Source of the DNA: Rikenellaceae bacterium DTU049
GTDB taxonomy: Bacteria; Bacteroidota; Bacteroidia; Bacteroidales; DTU049
Direction of reading: 5' to 3'
NCBI GenBank assembly: GCA_001513285.1
Contig: LFTI01000053.1
Coordinates: 4,583-39,206, forward strand
Length of the DNA: 34,624 nucleotides
The notes under the pieces are model-generated. The model ran no database searches. It saw nothing but the letters and a program-made list of their open reading frames with translations, and was not told the DNA's origin. Within the stretch, counting starts at the first letter, position 1, and the number at the start of each line of letters is the position of its first letter. A program made the translations under genes and the position numbers. Shown one piece after another: positions 17,056 through 24,620 of this stretch.

Positions 17056-18219
17056 TTAAAATATTATTTCTTCTTTGAAATTTTCAACAATAGAAACAAA
17101 TGGATTTGCTATAGATTGGCCTAATCCACATTTAGAAGCCACTTTCATTGTTTGAGAAAGTTTTATTAGTTCATTTAAGTAGCTAGCAGGTTTTTCACGT
17201 CTTTTGATAGCTTCTATGCCATTTAATAATTGTTGTAGTCCTGCTCTACATGGTGTGCATTGTGCACAACTTTCTTCTACAAAGAAATCTAAATAATTGT
17301 GTAATATATTATACATAGATCTGGAGCTATTAAATAGCATAACAGAACCACCTGTCGGTATACCTTCAAATCCTATAATAGTATTTTCAAAATTTTTTCT
17401 AGGTACACAAAATCCTGATGCTCCACCTATTTGTACTGCTTTAGTGTCACCATCACCAAATTCTCTAACAAAATCAGACACTTTCATACCTAGTTCTAGT
17501 TCGTAAATACCAGGGATAGGTGTATCTCCAGATATAGAGAATACTTTAGAACCTCTAGAGTCTTTAGTACCTAATTTTTTAAATTCTTCTACACCTAAAT
17601 GTTGGATCATAGTAGCAAAAACTAAGGTTTCTACATTATTTATTGATGTAGGTTTATTATTATAACCAGCTTTAGTAGGATAAGGTGGTTTATTTCTTGG
17701 TTCACCGCGTTTACCTTCCATACTTTCGAAAAGAGCACTCTCTTCTCCGCAAATATATGCACCACTACCTGAGCGTAAATATAAAGTAATATCTAATCCT
17801 CTATTTTTTAATTCATTATTAAATTTCTCCATTTTAGGCAAGAGGTCTTTTTTCAAAAAATTATATTCTCCTCTTAAATAAATGTAAGCTTCTTTAGCAC
17901 CAATACAATAAGCAGCTAATGCCATGCCAATAAATATTTTTTCTGGTACTTCTTCTATTATTTGTCTATCTTTGAATGTTCCTGGTTCACCTTCATCTGC
18001 ATTGCAGATTACATATTTTACATCACTATCTTCATTTTTAGTAAATTTCCATTTTAATCCAGTAGGGAAACCAGCACCGCCACGACCTTTTAATCCACTA
18101 TCGATAATTTCATTTATAATATCATCTTGTGATTTTTGCAAAGCTTTATCTAAAATTTGTAATGGATTATCTACTTTGCTAAAAATAATATCTACTTTCC
18201 TTAAATTACTTGTATCCAT
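17056..18219 (-). CDS. hydB: HydB / NuoF-like flavoprotein subunit, minimal form
   Basis: This NAD(H)-binding, FMN-containing subunit of the trimeric hydrogenase is homologous to complex I NuoF. The FMN/NADH-site motifs are GLKGRGGAGFPTGLKW, NADEGEPGTFKDR and GAYICGEESALFESMEGKRGEPR. The single [4Fe-4S] site is SCAQCTPCRAG plus the late KCGLG cysteine. At 387 aa it consists only of the NuoF core. It lacks both the N-terminal thioredoxin-like [2Fe-2S] domain and the C-terminal ferredoxin-like domains of classic bifurcating HydB (about 600 aa). It lies 6 bp after hydC and 19 bp before hydA. The missing domains argue for NADH-linked but possibly ferredoxin-independent activity. Confidence 0.93.
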   Translation of the reverse strand: MDTSNLRKVDIIFSKVDNPLQILDKALQKSQDDIINEIIDSGLKGRGGAGFPTGLKWKFTKNEDSDVKYVICNADEGEPGTFKDRQIIEEVPEKIFIGMALAAYCIGAKEAYIYLRGEYNFLKKDLLPKMEKFNNELKNRGLDITLYLRSGSGAYICGEESALFESMEGKRGEPRNKPPYPTKAGYNNKPTSINNVETLVFATMIQHLGVEEFKKLGTKDSRGSKVFSISGDTPIPGIYELELGMKVSDFVREFGDGDTKAVQIGGASGFCVPRKNFENTIIGFEGIPTGGSVMLFNSSRSMYNILHNYLDFFVEESCAQCTPCRAGLQQLLNGIEAIKRREKPASYLNELIKLSQTMKVASKCGLGQSIANPFVSIVENFKEEIIF

Positions 18220-18225
18220 ACTTTC

Positions 18226-18699
18226 TTAATTTTTTGATTTTTCTTTGTATTGTTGAACTATTTCTATTGCTGTTTCTGGAGTGAGGCTATGGTAGACATC
18301 ATCATTAATGATCATTACTGGTCCTTTGTGGCACCAGCCCATGCAGCTAGCTGTCAATAGAGTAAATTGTTTATCTAAAGTAGTTTCTCCTACTTTGATA
18401 TTTAAGACTTTTTCTAAGGCATTTATTATTTCATCTTTGCCAGACATATAGCAGCTAATAGTTTTACATACTCTGATTACATTTTTACCTCTAGGAACTG
18501 TGTCTAGAAATGTGTAAAATGTAGCTGTACCATAGACATCTGCAGCAGATAAATCTAGCTCTTCGGCTACCATAGCTATATCGGATGGCTCCAAATATTG
18601 CTTTACAGCAACGATGTCTTGCAGGATAGGCATTAATGCATTTCGTGTCCTACCATGCTTCTCGACTAAATTTTTAATTAATTCATTTGGTTCTTGCAT
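18226..18699 (-). CDS. hydC: HydC / NuoE-like [2Fe-2S] thioredoxin-fold subunit
   Basis: This 157-aa small electron-transfer subunit is homologous to complex I NuoE. An N-terminal helical bundle (1-70, LMPILQDIVAVKQYLEPSDIAMVAEELDLS) precedes a thioredoxin-like fold with a [2Fe-2S] site of four cysteines: C78 and C83 (VCKTISC), and C119 and C123 (SCMGWC). It is the first gene of the hydCBA operon on the minus strand. A -7-like promoter element lies at 18737-18744. Confidence 0.93.
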   Translation of the reverse strand: MQEPNELIKNLVEKHGRTRNALMPILQDIVAVKQYLEPSDIAMVAEELDLSAADVYGTATFYTFLDTVPRGKNVIRVCKTISCYMSGKDEIINALEKVLNIKVGETTLDKQFTLLTASCMGWCHKGPVMIINDDVYHSLTPETAIEIVQQYKEKSKN

Positions 18700-18736
18700 A
18701 ATATATTTGTTTTTGTTTGTTAATAAATTAACAATG

Positions 18737-18744
18737 CAAAGTTA
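18737..18744 (-). promoter_or_regulatory. -7 promoter element for the hydCBA operon
   Basis: Minus-strand TAACTTTG fits TAnnTTTG and lies 37 bp before the hydC ATG. A TTG about 19 bp further upstream could be a -33 element. No specific operator was recognised. Confidence 0.5.
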
Positions 18745-18839
18745 ATAATATTTTTTTATATATCAATCATTAACAATAATATTTATTTAAAAAATTTTTT
18801 TATACTAAATTTTTATTTTTTCTATTTTTATATTTTCAA

Positions 18840-18912
18840 GGGCTAAAGCTCAAAATATTAATGTAACTTTATTAAAATGGATGGGACCTCAAGGAAACAA
18901 GGGCAACAGATT
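18840..18912 (+). pseudogene. Decayed coding fragment resembling the N-terminus of an exported protein
   Basis: In one plus-strand frame a hydrophobic stretch (IFIFSIFIFSRAKAQ) looks like a signal peptide. It continues as NINVTLLKWMGPQGNKGNRL and then hits a stop. No start codon is in frame, so this may be the end of a broken exported-protein gene. The evidence is weak and the parent family is not identified. Confidence 0.3.
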
Positions 18913-18965
18913 ATAGGCAAGATTTTGATTCATCATGGGCTTGGGTATCAGTTTTTGCTCATTCA

Positions 18966-19303
18966 TGGCAAGTCGGGCAAACAACCAATGATATACTAAT
19001 TGTCGAGCCTGCTAAAGTCGAGACTCCTCAGCTTAATCACTTTTCAAATCAATCCCCATTACATTGATGAACATCCGACAAACTTTAGTGGTGAAACATG
19101 CGAAGTTCGTATCAACGAATTCATTGAGGTAAACAGAAATGTATTTGTAGTAGGATTACGGGAGGGGACCATGCTTCTATGCGAAGACAATGCTTTTATA
19201 CTTACTTAGGAATCATAATGTATGTATTTTCATGTACGGAAAGTTCCTCAAAGAATTGTCTTATGAAGACGATTTCACCTTTCTCCTATCTGAAAGCAAA
19301 TAA
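18966..19303 (+). pseudogene. pepE: Frameshifted remnant of dipeptidase E (PepE, peptidase S51)
   Basis: Three reading frames in succession give pieces of the C-terminal half of dipeptidase E. They are QTTNDILIVEP (near 18978-19010), then FQINPHYIDEHPTNFSGETCEVRINEF and VFVVGLREGTMLLCEDNAFIL (about 19030-19200), then VCIFMYGKFLKEL to a stop at 19301-19303. Frameshifts lie near 19030 and 19200. The N-terminal half, with the catalytic serine region, is missing or unrecognisable. PepE is normally a cytosolic Asp-X dipeptidase of about 230 aa; here only about 105 residues are recognisable. The remnant converges on rtcB with 5 bp between stops. Confidence 0.7.
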
Positions 19304-19308
19304 ATAAA

Positions 19309-20475
19309 TTACCCTTTTATCACTGCCAATGGATACAATTTATATATCGGTTCGGCTAATTCTTTCTGTTCCTCGATAACTCGATCGATATTTTTGTAAC
19401 ACTGGGGAGCCTCATCCAAATCTTTTTGTTTGTTTATAGAATGTATAATCCCGCTTTTATCTAATTCTTTTCTGATTGAATTCAAATCAAGTTTCCTGAT
19501 GGCTTCCCGCCTACCAATGACTCTACCTGCACCATGTGCACTACTCATGAAACTATCTGCATTGCCTTTTCCGCAAACTATATAACTGGGAGTACCTTGA
19601 CTACCTGGCACTATGCCAAACTCTCCTTTTTTTGCAGAAATAGCACCTTTACGATGGATCCAATACCACTCACCAAAATGTTTTTCATAATGGGCATAAT
19701 TATGATGGATGCTTATCATTTCGCCAAAATCGCATTGAGTATGATTATAAAAAACATCTTTTATCGTATCCAACATATGAAGACGATTAGCCTTGGCAAA
19801 TTCCAAACAATAATTCATCTCTTCAATATATTGACGGCCTAAGTTTGAATTTACATCGAGGAAAGCTAAATTCCAAGATTTCGATACTTGACTATCCCAA
19901 TGTTTGCACCTTATTTTTGCTTCATTATTATAATGTTCAGCTACTTTTTTCCCCAAGTTTCTACTCCCCGAATGCAACATTATCCATATAAAGTTGTCTT
20001 TATCTTTTTGAATTTCAATAAAATGATTGCCACCGCCTAGTGTGCCAATTTGGTAAGGGATATCATCGAGCTCATTTTGTGTAATAGGGCCGGCCGGTTT
20101 TTTTAAGTTTGAAGGAAGGTTTTGTTTACTTTTATGGTGTTTAAAGCCCACGGGAATTCTCTCTTTAATATCTAGAACAATATTATTTAAAGTCTGATAG
20201 TTTAATTTTTCCGCTCGAATATTCGTCTTGACAGCACACATGCCACATCCGATGTCTACGCCTACTGCATTTGGAATGATCACCTCTTTTGTCGCTAATA
20301 CGGCTCCAATAGGCATGCCAAAACCTTCGTGCACATCGGGCAATAAACACACATGATGCTCGGCAAAAGGATGTTCCGCCAAATGAATAGCTTGTTCCAA
20401 AGCTCCTTCTTCTACCTCCGAAGCCCAACAATATATAGGAAGTTTATTTGTTTTTATAATTCTCATCATATTCAT
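19309..20475 (-). CDS. rtcB: RtcB-family RNA ligase
   Basis: It joins 3'-phosphate (or 2',3'-cyclic phosphate) and 5'-OH RNA ends using GTP and Mn2+, in RNA repair. Metal-ligand motifs visible are GVDIGCG (D74, C77), GGGNHFIEI (H151), LHSGSRNLG (H168) and the HHNYAHYE region (H258). The late region, HRKGAISAKKGEFGIVPGSQG, is followed by SSAHGAGR, in which H314 corresponds to the guanylylated histidine. The length of 388 aa is slightly short but complete. The base composition looks less AT-rich than the neighbours, and a decayed pepE lies downstream, so this segment may have been acquired. No RtcR or release factor H gene is adjacent. The start uses the first of three nearby ATGs (MNMM); the true start could be 6 or 9 bp later. 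Confidence 0.92.
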   Translation of the reverse strand: MNMMRIIKTNKLPIYCWASEVEEGALEQAIHLAEHPFAEHHVCLLPDVHEGFGMPIGAVLATKEVIIPNAVGVDIGCGMCAVKTNIRAEKLNYQTLNNIVLDIKERIPVGFKHHKSKQNLPSNLKKPAGPITQNELDDIPYQIGTLGGGNHFIEIQKDKDNFIWIMLHSGSRNLGKKVAEHYNNEAKIRCKHWDSQVSKSWNLAFLDVNSNLGRQYIEEMNYCLEFAKANRLHMLDTIKDVFYNHTQCDFGEMISIHHNYAHYEKHFGEWYWIHRKGAISAKKGEFGIVPGSQGTPSYIVCGKGNADSFMSSAHGAGRVIGRREAIRKLDLNSIRKELDKSGIIHSINKQKDLDEAPQCYKNIDRVIEEQKELAEPIYKLYPLAVIKG

Positions 20476-20813
20476 AGTTTATAAACCCTCAACTACCTGT
20501 CAAAACTTGAAAATATCTTTTATAAAATGCATAATCACTGATTTTTATTGTCAATGATTTATTTTTGCTAAAATACGAATTATTCTAATAATATCAAAAA
20601 CATCGGAAAAATATAAAAGTCATAATTTTAGATGAGCTGAATTCAAGTCACAAATGCAACTTTTTGGTTAGGCAAATTTAGTAATAAAAATTCATTTATT
20701 CCTCATATCCTACCATCCCGCTATATTAAATTATAGTTTCTTATTATTAATTTTTCAGTTGTCTATTTCGTTGTTTCATTTTTTTATATTTTGTAATTTT
20801 GTAAAAAATATTT
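20476..20813. other. Intergenic region between divergent rtcB and DUF389 genes
   Basis: This is a 338-bp AT-rich spacer. Apart from the -7 element at 20794-20801 I see no repeat, RNA gene or strong hairpin in it. Confidence 0.5.
20794..20801 (+). promoter_or_regulatory. -7 promoter element for the DUF389-rlmN operon
   Basis: TAATTTTG lies 13 bp before the ATG at 20814, fitting TAnnTTTG. Confidence 0.5.
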
Positions 20814-22142
20814 ATGACTAATAAATATAAAAGATGGTATTATAAATTTCTAAATAATTTAAAATTAACTCATCAATTAGAAGATCCTACTTCTGTATAC
20901 AAGCAGATTTCAGAAGGTGTAAATTTCAGAGGCACTAATCTTTGGATTTTAATGTGTTCTACTTTGGTTTGCTCTGTTGGGTTAAATATGAATAGTACTG
21001 CTGTAGTAATAGGTGCTATGTTAATCTCTCCATTATTAGGTCCTATTAATGGCATTGGTTATAGCATTGCAGTATATGATATAAAATTATTAAAAAAATC
21101 TTTAAATAATTTTTCATTTGCTATTATCACTGCTTTTTTGTCAGCTACATTATATTTTCTCATTACGCCTATATCAACAGCACAAACAGAGTTACTAGCT
21201 CGTACAAGTCCTAGTATTTATGACGTTTTGATAGCATTATTCGGGGGCACTGCTGGTATTATTGCTATGAGTTCAAAAACAAAAGGTACTGTTATCCCAG
21301 GTGTAGCCATAGCTACTGCTTTAATGCCACCATTATGTACTGCTGGATATGGCTTAGCTACTTTACAAATCTCTTTTTTATTTGGTGCTTTATATCTTTT
21401 TACTATTAATTCAGTATTTATAGCTTTAGCATCTTTAATATTTTCAAAAATATTAAAATTCCCCATTCATGAAAATGCAACTCCTGCACGTCAAAAAGTT
21501 ATTAAAAGGTATGTAACATTAATTATCATCCTAACTCTAATACCAAGTATTTTTCTTGGTAATAGTTTAGTACAACGGGAGAGATTTATGGAAAAAAGTA
21601 AAAAATATATTGATAATGTCAGAGTCGTTGATGATAAATACCTTTTAGATTATTCTATAGATCCCCAAAAAAAAGTAATAACCTTAATATATGGTGGTAC
21701 TACTCTTGATGAAATAGATAAAGAATTAATAGCTAACAAATTGCAAAATTTCGACTTAAAAGCTGATGTTGTAATAAAACAGGGGTTTGCCATTGATCAG
21801 AGAGAATATCAAGAAAAAGAAAAGTTTATCATTCAAATATCAGGTCTAGAAGCTGAATTAAATAAACGTAATGCTATAATTGATAGCATTAAATCTAGAC
21901 CTTTATTAGCAAAAAATTTAATTAATGAGCTTGTTATCATTAATGATGACATTACATCTTGTGCTATAGCTGATACATATGTATTTGATGCAAATAATTC
22001 AATTGATAGTGTCACTGTAGTACTACTAGGTACAAAAAATGATAGTTTGAATATGGAGGGAAAAGAACAGATCATTAATTGGCTAAAAGCTAGACTACAA
22101 AGTGAAAAGATAGTAGTATTCTTTTCTCCTAATTTAAGATAG
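20814..22142 (+). CDS. DUF389 (TIGR00341-type) inner-membrane protein
   Basis: This 442-aa protein has a multi-helix membrane domain (about 40-235) with the family's conserved glycine-rich stretches: STAVVIGAMLISPLLGPINGIGYSI, ALFGGTAGIIAMSS and VIPGVAIATALMPPLCTAGYGLA. A hydrophilic C-terminal domain follows (about 265-442), with a predicted coiled-coil segment near 335-355 (EKFIIQISGLEAELNKRNAII). The transport or signalling role of DUF389 is not established. It precedes rlmN by 11 bp, so they are likely co-transcribed. Confidence 0.88.
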   Translation: MTNKYKRWYYKFLNNLKLTHQLEDPTSVYKQISEGVNFRGTNLWILMCSTLVCSVGLNMNSTAVVIGAMLISPLLGPINGIGYSIAVYDIKLLKKSLNNFSFAIITAFLSATLYFLITPISTAQTELLARTSPSIYDVLIALFGGTAGIIAMSSKTKGTVIPGVAIATALMPPLCTAGYGLATLQISFLFGALYLFTINSVFIALASLIFSKILKFPIHENATPARQKVIKRYVTLIIILTLIPSIFLGNSLVQRERFMEKSKKYIDNVRVVDDKYLLDYSIDPQKKVITLIYGGTTLDEIDKELIANKLQNFDLKADVVIKQGFAIDQREYQEKEKFIIQISGLEAELNKRNAIIDSIKSRPLLAKNLINELVIINDDITSCAIADTYVFDANNSIDSVTVVLLGTKNDSLNMEGKEQIINWLKARLQSEKIVVFFSPNLR

Positions 22143-22153
22143 TTCAATATTTT

Positions 22154-23188
22154 ATGAATAAAAAAAATATATTAGGGTTAGATTATAATGAAATACGCAA
22201 TGAATTAAGTGATATTGAAAATATTCAAAATTATAATATTAAGCAAATTTATCAGTGGATATATAAAAAACATATTTGTGATTTTGATAAAATGTCAAAT
22301 CTGCCTTTAGCACTTAGATCAACACTAAATGAAAAATTTAATTTATCTTATCCTCATCCTGTACAAATAGATGTAGCCAAGGATGGCACAAAAAAGTATT
22401 TATTTGTTTTTGATGAAAAAAAATCTATCGAAACTGCTGTCATAAATGATAAATCTAGAATTACCATTTGTCTATCTACTCAATCTGGCTGTAGATATGG
22501 CTGTAAGTTTTGTGCTACTGGCAAAATTGGTTTTAATGGCAATCTTTCTGCAGGTGAAATATTATGGCAGTTAATGGCAATTGATGAAATTAATGATTTC
22601 ACAAATATTGTTTTTATGGGTATGGGTGAACCATTAGATAATGCAAATGCAGTATTTAAAGCAATTAAATTATTTACAGATCCAGAAGGCTGGGCACTTA
22701 GTTCACATAGAATCACTCTATCTACAATAGGCATAGCAGATAAATTAGTGGCTTGTATAGAAAAAACTAAAGTGAATATAGCCTGGAGTATGCATAGCCC
22801 TTTTGATGAGCAAAGACTTCAATTAATGCCTGTACAAAACATTTATCCACTACAAACTATAATTGATATTTTCACAGAATATAAAAATCATTTTAGTAAT
22901 CATAGAAAATTGACTATTGAGTATTTAATGTTAAAAGATACTAATATTTCTCTGTCTCATGCTAATGAGTTGGCTAAAATAGCTCAACAGATAAATGCCA
23001 GAGTAAATTTAATTCCATATAATCCACATCCTTTCAGTGAGTATAAAACACCTTCTAATCAAGAAATGTTACAATTTCAACAATTATTAAAATCAAAAGG
23101 AGTTTTAGCTACTATACGAAAATCGAAAGGTAATGAAATCCAAGCAGCATGCGGTAATCTATCGGCTAAATATAAAAATATTTATTGA
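22154..23188 (+). CDS. rlmN: 23S rRNA (adenine2503-C2)-methyltransferase RlmN
   Basis: This radical-SAM dual-specificity methyltransferase acts on A2503 of 23S rRNA and A37 of some tRNAs. The N-terminal HhH-like domain (1-75, NIKQIYQWIYKKHICDFDKMSNL) precedes the radical SAM core with CRYGCKFC (C113, C117, C120). FMGMGEPLDN and HRITLSTIG follow, and the methyl-carrying C-terminal cysteine is in AACGNL (about C333). The length of 344 aa is typical. It is the second gene of a two-gene operon. Confidence 0.95.
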   Translation: MNKKNILGLDYNEIRNELSDIENIQNYNIKQIYQWIYKKHICDFDKMSNLPLALRSTLNEKFNLSYPHPVQIDVAKDGTKKYLFVFDEKKSIETAVINDKSRITICLSTQSGCRYGCKFCATGKIGFNGNLSAGEILWQLMAIDEINDFTNIVFMGMGEPLDNANAVFKAIKLFTDPEGWALSSHRITLSTIGIADKLVACIEKTKVNIAWSMHSPFDEQRLQLMPVQNIYPLQTIIDIFTEYKNHFSNHRKLTIEYLMLKDTNISLSHANELAKIAQQINARVNLIPYNPHPFSEYKTPSNQEMLQFQQLLKSKGVLATIRKSKGNEIQAACGNLSAKYKNIY

Positions 23189-23236
23189 AATAGTTGTTTA
23201 GATAATAAAGTCTTTTCAATTTTTTGTATAATAAAG

Positions 23237-23242
23237 AATACC
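23237..23242. repeat. Target-site duplication, left, of the IS481-like element
   Basis: AATACC here is repeated as AATACC at 24394-24399, directly abutting both IS ends. Confidence 0.75.
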
Positions 23243-24393
23243 TGTAAAGTTTCACCACGTTGTTGATGTTTTTTTCTCATTGTGAAGTGAAGCGTAGCGA
23301 AACGAAACAATGAGAAAAAAGAGCATCCCAATGAAAACTTGATTAATTTTGAAAATTAAAAACAAAAAATTATGCAACAAGTTTACCATTCGAATGCGGT
23401 GACAAATATACACATTCGCCGCCAAATTAAAGAAAGTTCTTTGACAAATTTTCAATTAGCCCAAACCTTTCATACTTCTCCCACTACTATCAGCAAATGG
23501 AAAAATAGGGAAACGTTTGAAGACAAAAGCTCACGTCCTCATAAGATCGCATATGCTTTAAATGAGTTGGAAGAAAGTTTGGTCGTCTCCATCAGGAAAA
23601 CTACCTGGTTCTCTTTAGATGAAATATGGGAGATGCTTTTCGTCTATAATCCGCAAATTACAAGAAGTTCCGTTTATAGAACATTTTGTAGAAACCATGT
23701 CAATCAGGTTCCGCAACCAGAAAGGGAAAAAACCAAAAAGTTTAAAGAATATGAACCGGGCTATCTTCATATGGATGTAACCTATTTGCCAAAGTTTGAG
23801 GGGAATAAATCTTATCTTTTTGTTGCCATTGACAGAGCTACCCGAAGTTTGTTTTATCGAGTCTATGAAGCCAAGAGCAGTGAAAATACGGAAGATTTTA
23901 TGAATCGGTGTTTAGAATTTTTCCCCTTCGAAATCACCCATGTTTTGACCGATAATGGACTGGAATTTACGAATCGGCTTATTAAATCCAAGAAAGGAGA
24001 TCTCTGCCAGATACCCTCTAAATTGGATGAAGTCTGCAATGTCAATCATATTGAACACAGGCTTACTCAACCCAATACACCGAAAACGAATGGTATGGTA
24101 GAAAGAGCCAACGGAATAATTAAAAAGGAAACCATTCTTAAAGAAAATTACGCAAATAAAGAAGAAATGAATGACGCTTTGATGGCTTTTCTCGTATATT
24201 ATATGCTTTATAGAAGACATGGAGGAGTCAAAAAAGAACTGCGCGTAAAAACCCCTTTTGATGCTATTGAAAAATGGTTTGAACTAAAACCTGAAATTTT
24301 TTATCAAACTCCTTTGCAGTTTAAAAATAAAATTTTATCTTTGCAACAAAATAAAAATACAAGTTCTCATAAACAACCTTGTGAAACTTGACA
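23243..24393 (+). mobile_element. Complete IS481-like insertion sequence
   Basis: The 1151-bp element has 26-bp imperfect terminal inverted repeats (23243-23268 and 24368-24393; 22 of 26 positions pair). Both begin TGT and share AAGTTTCAC and GTTGTT. The flanking 6-bp AATACC duplication marks the insertion. One transposase gene (23372-24391) fills it. A 14-bp perfect hairpin, TTTTTTCTCATTGT (23270-23283) with ACAATGAGAAAAAA (23307-23320), lies between the left end and the gene and could block read-through expression. The insertion site corresponds to the GAATACCTTT segment of repeat family A, as seen uninterrupted at 8051-8060. Confidence 0.88.
23372..24391 (+). CDS. IS481-family transposase
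   Basis: This 339-aa cut-and-paste DDE transposase has an N-terminal helix-turn-helix (about 14-48, LTNFQLAQTFHTSPTTISKW), a second winged-helix-like part, then an rve-type integrase core. The catalytic triad is D135 (MDVTYLP), D194 (LTDNGLEF) and E244 (GMVERANG). The frame is intact, and the duplicated target is identical on both sides, so the element is probably recent and may be active. The stop codon at 24389-24391 lies inside the right inverted repeat. Confidence 0.92.
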   Translation: MQQVYHSNAVTNIHIRRQIKESSLTNFQLAQTFHTSPTTISKWKNRETFEDKSSRPHKIAYALNELEESLVVSIRKTTWFSLDEIWEMLFVYNPQITRSSVYRTFCRNHVNQVPQPEREKTKKFKEYEPGYLHMDVTYLPKFEGNKSYLFVAIDRATRSLFYRVYEAKSSENTEDFMNRCLEFFPFEITHVLTDNGLEFTNRLIKSKKGDLCQIPSKLDEVCNVNHIEHRLTQPNTPKTNGMVERANGIIKKETILKENYANKEEMNDALMAFLVYYMLYRRHGGVKKELRVKTPFDAIEKWFELKPEIFYQTPLQFKNKILSLQQNKNTSSHKQPCET

Positions 24394-24594
24394 AATACCT
24401 TTTCATTAATTAGTAAGCTCAAGCAATACCGCATTGGGAAATGATTTGTAAAAAAACAAGCAAGCCGTGTTAGAGAGAAACGATTTTGTAGGGGTTTAAA
24501 ATTTTAAACCCATCAAATCATTTCCCCAGCGGAGACCTTTCTTTTGTTACTTTTCTTTGTGTAGTTGACAAAGAAAAGTAAATTAAGTAGAAAT
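24394..24594 (+). repeat. Palindromic dispersed repeat, copy 3 (family A, full length)
   Basis: This is the longest copy. Its left arm (AATACCTTTTCAT, TAAGCTCAAGCAATACCGCATT) is followed by a 13-bp arm GGGAAATGATTTG near 24435. A 20-bp perfect palindrome GGGTTTAAAATTTTAAACCC (24492-24511) comes next, then the matching arm CAAATCATTTCCC and GCGGAGAC. The hairpin ACTTTTCTTTGT (24549-24560) with ACAAAGAAAAGT (24568-24579) and AAATTAAGTA close it. The piece to its left (23216-23242) was separated from it by the IS481-like insertion. No coding potential was seen. Confidence 0.85.
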
Positions 24595-24620
24595 TTATTA
24601 AAAAAATGATTCAATAATAA

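Noticed and set aside
20183-20431. Minus-strand open frame inside rtcB
   Set aside because: It is an alternative frame over the conserved N-terminal region of rtcB, and its Arg/Cys-rich product is typical of a shadow.
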